Source: a virus. Taken from it: a stretch of 50,434 bases of DNA. The notes under the pieces are model-generated. The model ran no database searches, was not told where the DNA came from, and worked only from the letters and a program-made list of their open reading frames with translations. The stretch covers positions 1 to 50,434 of the IMG/VR virus record IMGVR_UViG_3300021961_006271; one strand, 5' to 3'. Below, one piece after another: positions 7,056-12,960 of the stretch (position 1 is the first letter of the stretch; each line of letters begins with the position of its first letter). Made by a program: the position numbers and the translations under genes.

Positions 7056-7357
7056 AAAAGTTTTGGTTAATACCCGTTGTATCGCTAGTTATTCTAGGAT
7101 GGCTATGGTATCCAACCCTAACCCCTAAAGACCCAGTCTTGCAGCGAATACAAGTAGATTCTACTCAAGTTCCTGCCGCTGAAGAGTATTCTTTAGGAGA
7201 TACAATTGTGGTGTACCAAAAAGTAGAAGTACCGGTCTATACATCTCATCCAACTCCTCAAGCTTCAATTTTTGATTGGACCAGAGAGATTATGACCTTT
7301 GTATTAGGTGTAGGTAACATTGTAATATTGCTAAGAAAAAAGAATGCAGCTAATTAG
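7052..7357 (+). CDS. Hypothetical two-span membrane protein (101 aa)
   Basis: An N-terminal hydrophobic segment (residues 4-22) is followed by a charged, Pro-rich middle and a second hydrophobic segment (about 74-95) with a Lys-rich end. It may be a membrane-anchored periplasmic protein with two anchors. The start overlaps the nuclease stop by 4 nt. No family is recognised. Confidence 0.6.
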   Translation: MKKFWLIPVVSLVILGWLWYPTLTPKDPVLQRIQVDSTQVPAAEEYSLGDTIVVYQKVEVPVYTSHPTPQASIFDWTREIMTFVLGVGNIVILLRKKNAAN

Positions 7358-7736
7358 TACACATCCTATTAAGAAATCTGACCTTGGCTTTCATGCTAAC
7401 CTTTTTGGAGGTAAGCTGTTAGCCTGGTTGGATGCTGCTGGAGCAGCTATGGCAATGGAGGTGGCTGACACTCCTAGAATGGTTACAGTTAAGATAGATG
7501 AATGTCTTTTTAAGAGACCGGCTAAAGAAGGACAGTTACTAAAAATTTACGGAAAGGTAGCAGAAGTTGGAAATACATCCTTAACTCTCTATCTTGAGGC
7601 TAGAGCACATAACGTATACTCAGGATCACAGTCAGTTATTTTATCGACTAACATCAAGTTTGTACGTATAGACGAAAACAATGAAGCAATTCCAATTTCA
7701 GATAGAATTAGATTAAAGTATGCAACAGTTAATTGA
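7344..7736 (+). CDS. Hotdog-fold acyl-CoA thioesterase-like protein
   Basis: The motif FHANLFGGKLLAWLDAAGA (residues 17-35) matches the active-site region of YciA/BACH-type acyl-CoA thioesterases, which hydrolyse acyl-CoA thioesters in the cytoplasm. The length of 130 residues fits a single hotdog domain, which usually forms hexamers. The family's catalytic Asp is at the position of His/Ala-Asn in this copy, so activity is not certain. It overlaps both neighbours (14 and 17 nt). A phage copy could alter lipid or CoA pools; I have no direct evidence. Confidence 0.8.
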   Translation: MQLISTHPIKKSDLGFHANLFGGKLLAWLDAAGAAMAMEVADTPRMVTVKIDECLFKRPAKEGQLLKIYGKVAEVGNTSLTLYLEARAHNVYSGSQSVILSTNIKFVRIDENNEAIPISDRIRLKYATVN

Positions 7737-8226
7737 CGCAAAGGATATTGATATCCAGACTAAGATCATCGCTAAGAAGATCTCAGCAGAGCACAATGGA
7801 GATAAAACTCCAATCGTTATGGTAGGGTTATTGAATGGAGCATTTATGTTCTATGCAGATCTAGTCCGTAACATCACAGTAGACGTAGAATGTGATTTTA
7901 TGAGAATAAGATCATACGTTAGTAAAAAGAAACAAGGTGATATTCAGATCACCAAAGACTTAGAGACACCTGTCAAAGGAAAGCACGTCTATATTGTAGA
8001 CGACATTTATGATACAGGTAATACAATGGATGCTGTGATTGAATACCTACAGGTTAAACATCCAGCCTCAATTAACATTGTTACTTTATTGACTAGAGAA
8101 ACTTCTCGTATTCCTCCAGTACCTTCCTATCATGCATTCACTATCAAGGATGAATGGGTAGTAGGCTTTGGAATGGATAACGATAAAGGTTATGCAAGAA
8201 ATTACAGAAGTGTGTTTGCACTCTGA
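7720..8226 (+). CDS. hpt: Hypoxanthine/guanine phosphoribosyltransferase
   Basis: HPRT joins hypoxanthine or guanine to PRPP to give IMP or GMP. The PRPP-binding signature VDDIYDTGNT is at residues 94-103, preceded by a LNGAFMFYADL segment and followed by the C-terminal DEWVVGFGMD with the base-contact Asp/Val pattern. At 168 residues it has normal length. In this window it is the last gene before the folE promoter. It could salvage the guanine that DpdA displaces from DNA and feed it back to GTP, the substrate of FolE; this link is inference. Confidence 0.92.
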   Translation: MQQLIDAKDIDIQTKIIAKKISAEHNGDKTPIVMVGLLNGAFMFYADLVRNITVDVECDFMRIRSYVSKKKQGDIQITKDLETPVKGKHVYIVDDIYDTGNTMDAVIEYLQVKHPASINIVTLLTRETSRIPPVPSYHAFTIKDEWVVGFGMDNDKGYARNYRSVFAL

Positions 8227-8244
8227 AATAGTTTTCGTATATTG
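8216..8244 (+). promoter_or_regulatory. Bacteroidota-type promoter before folE
   Basis: TTG at 8216-8218, a 19-base spacer ending TTTTCG, and TATATTG at 8238-8244. The -33 element lies inside the end of the HPRT gene. Transcription would start close to the leader element at 8252. Confidence 0.65.
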
Positions 8245-8251
8245 TATCATG

Positions 8252-8277
8252 GTGTCGGAGCACCACCTTAAAAACAC
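8252..8277 (+). promoter_or_regulatory. 26-nt 5' leader element, copy B
   Basis: This is the second copy of the leader at 2525-2550, differing at two positions in the middle. Here GGTG/CACC (8251-8254 and 8261-8264) gives a four-pair hairpin with loop TCGGAG. It ends 8 nt before the folE start. Its position upstream of folE, the first enzyme of the pathway, makes feedback control plausible but unproven. Confidence 0.5.
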
Positions 8278-8285
8278 TTTATTAT

Positions 8286-8996
8286 ATGGCAGATAAAAAA
8301 CGTTATGATGTAGAACTCGCTCAAGCCGGGTTCGCTAATGGTGTCTCTTCTCAACTGGCTGAGAAGTTTAAAGTTCATTCTATGAACTCTATGCACTTAA
8401 CAGATCAAGAGAAGCATACTATTATTGAGAATGCTGCAAAGGCATTCGGAGAATTCCTAGATGCCCTAGGATGTGACTGGAGAGAAGATCCTAACTCATC
8501 TGATACTCCTCGTCGAGTAGCTAAGGCTTATGTAAACGATTTATGGGCAGGACGATTCAATCCTATGCCTGAGATCACAGCCTTCCCAGCTGATGGTTAT
8601 GATGGTATTGTATTTGAGGGTAACATTCCTTTGACTTCGATGTGTTCGCATCACCACCAGACTATTCAAGGTCGAGTACATATTGCTTACATTCCAGGTC
8701 CTGGAGGTAAGGTAATCGGCTTATCTAAGCTGAATCGTATTGTAGAGCATTTCGGACGTAGAGGTGCTATTCAAGAGCAGCTTACTGTTGCTATTCACAA
8801 CGCAGTTCATACTGTATGTGAAGGTAATGTAGGAGTAGCAGTTATGGTAGAAGCTACTCACAATTGTGTATCATGCCGTGGTACTAAGCACGCTGGTGCA
8901 TCAATGAAGACTTCTAAGCTATCAGGTAGCTTTATGTATGAAGACTCAGCACGAGCAGAATTTTATGAATTTGTTAAAGGTTACGCATGCAAATGA
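8286..8996 (+). CDS. folE: GTP cyclohydrolase I
   Basis: FolE opens the GTP ring to give dihydroneopterin triphosphate, the entry step for folate and 7-deazaguanine synthesis. The C-terminal half has the full family signature: SMCSHHHQTIQGRVHIAYIP with zinc Cys and catalytic His residues, VIGLSKLNRIVE, a QEQLT segment, and the second zinc Cys in NCVSCRG. The length (236) is normal, with an N-terminal extension of about 30 residues. Together with QueD, QueE, QueC-like and QueF here it completes the route from GTP to preQ1. It heads the operon that contains dpdA. Confidence 0.96.
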   Translation: MADKKRYDVELAQAGFANGVSSQLAEKFKVHSMNSMHLTDQEKHTIIENAAKAFGEFLDALGCDWREDPNSSDTPRRVAKAYVNDLWAGRFNPMPEITAFPADGYDGIVFEGNIPLTSMCSHHHQTIQGRVHIAYIPGPGGKVIGLSKLNRIVEHFGRRGAIQEQLTVAIHNAVHTVCEGNVGVAVMVEATHNCVSCRGTKHAGASMKTSKLSGSFMYEDSARAEFYEFVKGYACK

Positions 8997-9499
8997 AACG
9001 AGCAAAAAGTGTCCCATTTATCGATGAAGTAGAGATCTTCAACGATACGTTCGGTAAGCCGAATAACTATACTCCTATCATTCCTAATGATAAGAAACTT
9101 ACTAACTTCGTAGTAGACTTTATTAAAGAAGAGACTGACGAACTAGCACACGCTATTGAAGAGAAAGATATTGTAGAGGTATTAGATGCTATCTGCGATC
9201 TACTTTACGTAGCTATTGGAAATGCTACTATGGTATTCGGATTGAAGAATAAGATCATACCAGCTTACCGAGAGGTACAGGCATCGAATATGTCTAAGAG
9301 CTGTGCAACTGTAGAAGAAGCAGAAGAGACTATTGCTCTCCGCTCTCAACAGCACGGCGAGTGTTACTTCCGTAAGGTTGGAAATCGTTACGTTGTCTAC
9401 CGTAAGGCAGACGATAAGGTTATGAAGTCTATTAACTACTTTGCTCCTAACCTAGAGCAGTTCTTTACCCCAGAAGAAATCGAAAACGCTAAGCAATGA
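8993..9499 (+). CDS. MazG-like nucleotide pyrophosphohydrolase
   Basis: The segment FIKEETDELAHAIEEKDIVE followed by DAICDLLYVAIG (residues about 40-75) has the ExxE...D spacing of all-alpha NTP pyrophosphohydrolases (MazG/PRA-PH family), which bind Mg2+ and cut (d)NTPs to monophosphates. A C-terminal part of about 70 residues (from residue 100) is extra, with a YFRKVGNRYVVYRKAD beta pattern. I take ATG 8993 (ATGA overlap with folE); ATG 8987 is two codons upstream in the same frame. A possible role is removing unwanted nucleotides or (p)ppGpp-like signals; not shown. Confidence 0.8.
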   Translation: MKRAKSVPFIDEVEIFNDTFGKPNNYTPIIPNDKKLTNFVVDFIKEETDELAHAIEEKDIVEVLDAICDLLYVAIGNATMVFGLKNKIIPAYREVQASNMSKSCATVEEAEETIALRSQQHGECYFRKVGNRYVVYRKADDKVMKSINYFAPNLEQFFTPEEIENAKQ

Positions 9500-9693
9500 A
9501 CGCAAAAGAACTTATAGAGAAGCATAAGATCTATCTAGAAGATCTAGAGCGCTGGGTAGTACCCTTAGAGGTAGTAGACGAAGCTCTTCAGATGAAAACT
9601 GCTAAAGAGTTAGAAGAAAACTTAGGTAAGTTAGAAACTAATATGGCAGAGCTAAATAAATTATTTAACGACTTAGGAAATAATAATGGTTAA
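9496..9693 (+). CDS. Small helical protein (65 aa)
   Basis: The product is almost all helix, charged, with heptad-like Leu spacing in residues 35-60, so a coiled coil is likely. It overlaps the MazG-like gene (ATGA) and the dpdA start (8 nt). No function is assigned; it may be an accessory of either neighbour. Confidence 0.6.
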   Translation: MNAKELIEKHKIYLEDLERWVVPLEVVDEALQMKTAKELEENLGKLETNMAELNKLFNDLGNNNG

Positions 9694-10513
9694 GATTGCG
9701 CACGAAAGCCCTATTGCTAGCTTTGACACTATTCAGCAATATACGGACTATGATTATGCTTTAGTACATCTCTTTGAAGAGAACGAAGCTTATTTAGATA
9801 AGTTTATAGAGGCACGAGATAAAGGACGAGAGATTATTCTCGATAACTCTATCTTTGAATTAGGAGAAGCTTTTGATTCAGAACGCTTTGCTTTCTGGAT
9901 TGACTATCTAAAGCCTACCTGGTACATCGTACCTGACTCTTTAGAGAATGCCAAACGTACTATGCATAATATGGCCGAGTGGAACTTCAAGTATGCAAAT
10001 GCTCTATCGGCACCTAGTAAAAAAATAGGTGTAGTACAGGGAAAGACTTACTCTGAGATAGTTACTTGCTATGAATGGATGACTAGTATAGCTGAAGTAG
10101 ATATGGTGGCTATCTCTTTCGATTACAGTTACTATGAGCAGCTTATTCCTCATCCTAACAAGTATGTTAGCTGGATGCTAGGTCGAGTTGCATTACTAGG
10201 TAAGATGTTACGTGATGGAGTTATTCGTACTGATATTCCTCACCACTTACTAGGTTGCGGTTTACCTCAAGAGTTTAGCTTCTACAAAGATTACGATTGG
10301 ATCTACTCACTAGATACTTCTAACCCAGTAGTTCATGGTTTGTTAGGAATCGAGTACAAAGATCAAGGTTTGTGGGATAAGGCATCAATCAAATTATTTG
10401 AGATGATTAATATGTCTCCTACCTCTGAGCAAGTTACTTCTGCAGTTTATAATGTTCAACGTTTTAGATGGTTCGCACATGGTACCAACTCGCCCGTGGG
10501 TAGCATTCTTTAG
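9686..10513 (+). CDS. dpdA: DpdA-like DNA guanine transglycosylase
   Basis: DpdA proteins are relatives of tRNA-guanine transglycosylase that swap guanine in DNA for a 7-deazaguanine base. This 275-residue protein keeps the order of family motifs: LDNSIFELGE with Asp 53 (equivalent to the DSGGFQ proton-acceptor region), VPDS at 82-85, GVVQGK at 115-120, HLLGCGLP at 187-194 (TGT MGVGTP) and SLDTSNP with Asp 210 where TGT has its nucleophile. The tRNA-specific zinc site is absent, as in phage DpdA. It lies between MazG-like/coiled-coil genes and a formyltransferase. Which DpdA subfamily it is needs alignment. Confidence 0.82.
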   Translation: MVKIAHESPIASFDTIQQYTDYDYALVHLFEENEAYLDKFIEARDKGREIILDNSIFELGEAFDSERFAFWIDYLKPTWYIVPDSLENAKRTMHNMAEWNFKYANALSAPSKKIGVVQGKTYSEIVTCYEWMTSIAEVDMVAISFDYSYYEQLIPHPNKYVSWMLGRVALLGKMLRDGVIRTDIPHHLLGCGLPQEFSFYKDYDWIYSLDTSNPVVHGLLGIEYKDQGLWDKASIKLFEMINMSPTSEQVTSAVYNVQRFRWFAHGTNSPVGSIL

Positions 10514-11039
10514 TCAGACTGGATCTGAGATTGTTCAGGTTAGTAAGATATTAGGTCGCTGGCCTGACCTTATTATTACTAATACCAGGCCTTCTCATTT
10601 ACGTACTATACATCCTGAGATTCCTACAGACCTATTAAAGTATACTCAGAATAGACCTGAGGAGCATGAGCTTGTGTGGCTAATGAGCGCAATAAGCGGA
10701 GACCCTGTTGTAACTCTACACGGATGGTTGAGAGTAATGCCTGCTTCTATCTGTAATCGTTATGAGATCTATAACGGACATCCGGGATTGATTACTAAAT
10801 ATCCAGACCTAAAAGGAAAAGATCCTCAGTTTAGAGCCTGGGAAGGTAATTATCGAACTGCTGGCTGTGTTATTCACAAAGTAACTGCCGGAGTAGATGA
10901 AGGAGAAGTTCTTATGGAGCGAGAAAGTATACATCAGATGTTGCCTAAGAATGATATTTTTCGTATCTTACATGACACATCAGTAGAGATGTGGGTAGAA
11001 TTTTTACACGATAAACTATGGTTAGACGAATTGCATTAG
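10479..11039 (+). CDS. Formyltransferase-like protein, possible dPreQ1 formyltransferase (DpdN)
   Basis: The C-terminal half has the catalytic triad region of 10-formyl-tetrahydrofolate-dependent formyltransferases such as PurN: LHGWLRVMP, then YNGHPGLITKYPDLKG (Asn and His), and KVTAGVDEGEVL with the catalytic Asp. The N terminus lacks the usual full Rossmann start of PurN. The gene overlaps dpdA by 35 nt in another frame, which points to a linked role. In other 7-deazaguanine phages a formyltransferase (DpdN) was proposed to make 7-(formylamino)methyl-7-deazaguanine from preQ1 in DNA. I infer the same here. ATG 10452 is an alternative start. Confidence 0.75.
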   Translation: MVPTRPWVAFFSQTGSEIVQVSKILGRWPDLIITNTRPSHLRTIHPEIPTDLLKYTQNRPEEHELVWLMSAISGDPVVTLHGWLRVMPASICNRYEIYNGHPGLITKYPDLKGKDPQFRAWEGNYRTAGCVIHKVTAGVDEGEVLMERESIHQMLPKNDIFRILHDTSVEMWVEFLHDKLWLDELH

Positions 11040-11536
11040 TAGGAGCTAGTAGTACTGGTAAGACTACTGTGTATGAGTTATTGAAAGCTAAACTACCTAA
11101 GTACGAATTTATTAACGAAAGTACTCGTACGGTAGCTAAGTTTGGCTTTCCTATTAACGAAGCAGGTACTACTGAGACTCAGTTAGCTATCTCTTCATTC
11201 CACTTAGAGGCTTTGCTTAAGCCTCATAGTTTAATTCTAGATCGTTGTTATCTAGATCTAATTGTATACTCTAAGCATATGCCTGCTTTATCTCAACAAG
11301 GTCTAGACTTTATTGAAGATACTTGGACTAGAGTACAGGATGAGTATACGCACTATATTTATTTCCCTATTGAATTCGATGCTGTGGATGATGGTCAGCG
11401 TAGTGTCGATGAAGCTTGGAGAAAGATTATTGATGAAGAGTTTAAGTATCAACTCGATTTAACTGACCGTCATTATTTAACTGTTACTGGCTCACCATTG
11501 CAGCGAGTAGATCAAATTTTAAAATACATAAAGTAA
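11018..11536 (+). CDS. P-loop nucleoside/nucleotide kinase-like ATPase
   Basis: The Walker A motif GASSTGKTT is at residues 9-17, and LILDRCYLDL (about residues 75-85) matches the DR-x-D region of small AAA_28/NadR-type kinases. The length is 172 residues. Such phage proteins phosphorylate nucleosides, nucleotides or related small molecules. It overlaps the formyltransferase by 22 nt and ends just before queF, so it belongs to the same transcription unit. A role in handling modified nucleotides is possible but not shown. Confidence 0.75.
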   Translation: MVRRIALVGASSTGKTTVYELLKAKLPKYEFINESTRTVAKFGFPINEAGTTETQLAISSFHLEALLKPHSLILDRCYLDLIVYSKHMPALSQQGLDFIEDTWTRVQDEYTHYIYFPIEFDAVDDGQRSVDEAWRKIIDEEFKYQLDLTDRHYLTVTGSPLQRVDQILKYIK

Positions 11537-12451
11537 ATGGAAGAAGTAAAGAACTACAATGCAGTCGTTGAGATTGCTGGTAAACACCTTGGCAAGGTAG
11601 GTGGAGAAGGTTACTCAGATCAGTACAATGCTGAACTACTAGTAGCAGTACCTCGTTATCTAAACCGAGAAGCTTACGGAATTGAGGAGAGTAATCTTCC
11701 ATTCGTAGGAGTAGATGCCTGGAACGCTTATGAAGTTTCAGCTATTACTAAGAAGGGTCAGCCTGTAGCAGGTATGTTAAAGATTGTGTGTCCAGCTAAT
11801 ACAGAGTTTCACGTTGAGTCTAAGTCTATCAAATTATACTTGAACTCTTTGAATATGACTCCTATGGGACAATCTGCTAAAGAGTGTATCAAGGAGATTG
11901 AAACAACAGTAGCGAACGACCTAACTACCCTACTAGGAGGAAATGTAACCTGTACCTTCTTCGGTAATACATACACTCCAGAGTTTGAGTTCGATGGCTT
12001 TACAGACTTAGGTGCAACAGTAAATCTAGATGACATCGAGTTTACAGCCTTTAAGTCTGATGCAGGTCAGCTTGAGATTGGCGGAGATCTTCCAATGTCT
12101 GTTACGACTAAAGTAAGCTCTAACTTGCTACGTAGTAACTGCCGAGTAACTAACCAGCCTGACTGGGGTGATATCTATATTCATATGCAAGGCCATAACT
12201 CAATCAAGCTTGAGTCACTAGCCAAGTATATCGTTAGTCACCGTACAGTATCTCACTTCCATGAAGAGATCTGTGAGATGGTATTTACTCACCTTATGGA
12301 AGCTTACAAGCCTGAAAAATTGATGGTAGCATGTCTGTATACACGTAGAGGAGGCTTGGATATTAATCCTATCCGTGCCACACACAAGGATATGGTCCCA
12401 GGATGGTTTACTGATTCAGGTAAGCGAATGAAAAAAACTCTACGTCAATAA
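11537..12451 (+). CDS. queF: NADPH-dependent 7-cyano-7-deazaguanine reductase QueF
   Basis: QueF reduces the nitrile of preQ0 to the aminomethyl of preQ1 with two NADPH. The product (304 aa) is the long, two-T-fold form. DAWNAYEVSAITKKGQP and VESKSIKLYLNS (NADPH and substrate part, with the family's ESKS motif) are in the N-terminal half; SNCRVTNQPDWGD has the catalytic Cys 202 and Asp 209 at the same spacing as E. coli C190/D197; FHE and YTRRGGLDINP follow. It ends the operon that starts at folE. Its presence means the pathway goes beyond preQ0 to preQ1. Confidence 0.95.
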   Translation: MEEVKNYNAVVEIAGKHLGKVGGEGYSDQYNAELLVAVPRYLNREAYGIEESNLPFVGVDAWNAYEVSAITKKGQPVAGMLKIVCPANTEFHVESKSIKLYLNSLNMTPMGQSAKECIKEIETTVANDLTTLLGGNVTCTFFGNTYTPEFEFDGFTDLGATVNLDDIEFTAFKSDAGQLEIGGDLPMSVTTKVSSNLLRSNCRVTNQPDWGDIYIHMQGHNSIKLESLAKYIVSHRTVSHFHEEICEMVFTHLMEAYKPEKLMVACLYTRRGGLDINPIRATHKDMVPGWFTDSGKRMKKTLRQ

Positions 12452-12452
12452 G

Positions 12453-12482
12453 TTGGAGCCTACGGGCTCCTTTCTTATCTTT
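12453..12482 (+). promoter_or_regulatory. Bacteroidota-type promoter before the GIY-YIG/polymerase unit
   Basis: TTG at 12453-12455, a 20-base spacer, and TATCTTT at 12476-12482. The spacer contains the hairpin GGAGCC-TACG-GGCTCC, so the promoter and the queF terminator occupy the same bases. Confidence 0.6.
12455..12473 (+). terminator. Hairpin terminator after queF
   Basis: GGAGCC (12455-12460) pairs perfectly with GGCTCC (12465-12470) around the loop TACG, followed by TTTCTT. It begins 4 nt after the queF stop. The T-tract is short, so it may be leaky. Confidence 0.65.
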
Positions 12483-12506
12483 ATAGAGTATTAAAAAGTA
12501 ACGGTT

Positions 12507-12959
12507 ATGAAAGATCTTAATTACTGGGTGCACGAAAAAGGATTTACTTACTACGCAAATATGTTTGTAAGTGATCGACTAATTCAAGGAGTAGACGTAG
12601 AAGTACATGATAAAGAACTAGATAAAGAATTACGCAAAAATGCAAAAGCAGGCGTATACTTTATATACGACCCGGCATCAAATACAGTTTTAAAATTTGG
12701 ACAATCAGCAAACGTTCGTCACCGTATCTTAACACAGTATAAATGTATTAGTAATTCTACTAATAATTTTATTCGGGAAAGTATTAAAGAACGTTTCAAT
12801 CGCGTACTTTTTTTCGTATATTTAATTCCTAATACGGAGGTAGAACTTATAGGGTATAAGTTTAAAACTAATCTACAGAAAGGTTTAGAAGAAGCTATAC
12901 TTCAAGATTACTATAAGCAATATGGAGAGGTTCCTGAACTAAACAGACAACGCAACTAA
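12507..12959 (+). CDS. GIY-YIG-like endonuclease domain protein
   Basis: Residues about 48-75 (AGVYFIYDP then LKFGQSANVRHRI) match the GIY...YIG core with the downstream Arg, and a C-terminal helix with Glu (LEEAILQDYYKQYG, then PELNRQ) fits the metal-binding Glu and Asn of the fold. The length of 150 residues leaves about 45 N-terminal residues with no recognised DNA-binding domain. It could be a homing endonuclease, a repair-type nuclease or a host-DNA cutting enzyme; the sequence does not decide. It has its own promoter and lies one base from the polymerase start. Confidence 0.72.
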   Translation: MKDLNYWVHEKGFTYYANMFVSDRLIQGVDVEVHDKELDKELRKNAKAGVYFIYDPASNTVLKFGQSANVRHRILTQYKCISNSTNNFIRESIKERFNRVLFFVYLIPNTEVELIGYKFKTNLQKGLEEAILQDYYKQYGEVPELNRQRN

Positions 12960-12960
12960 T

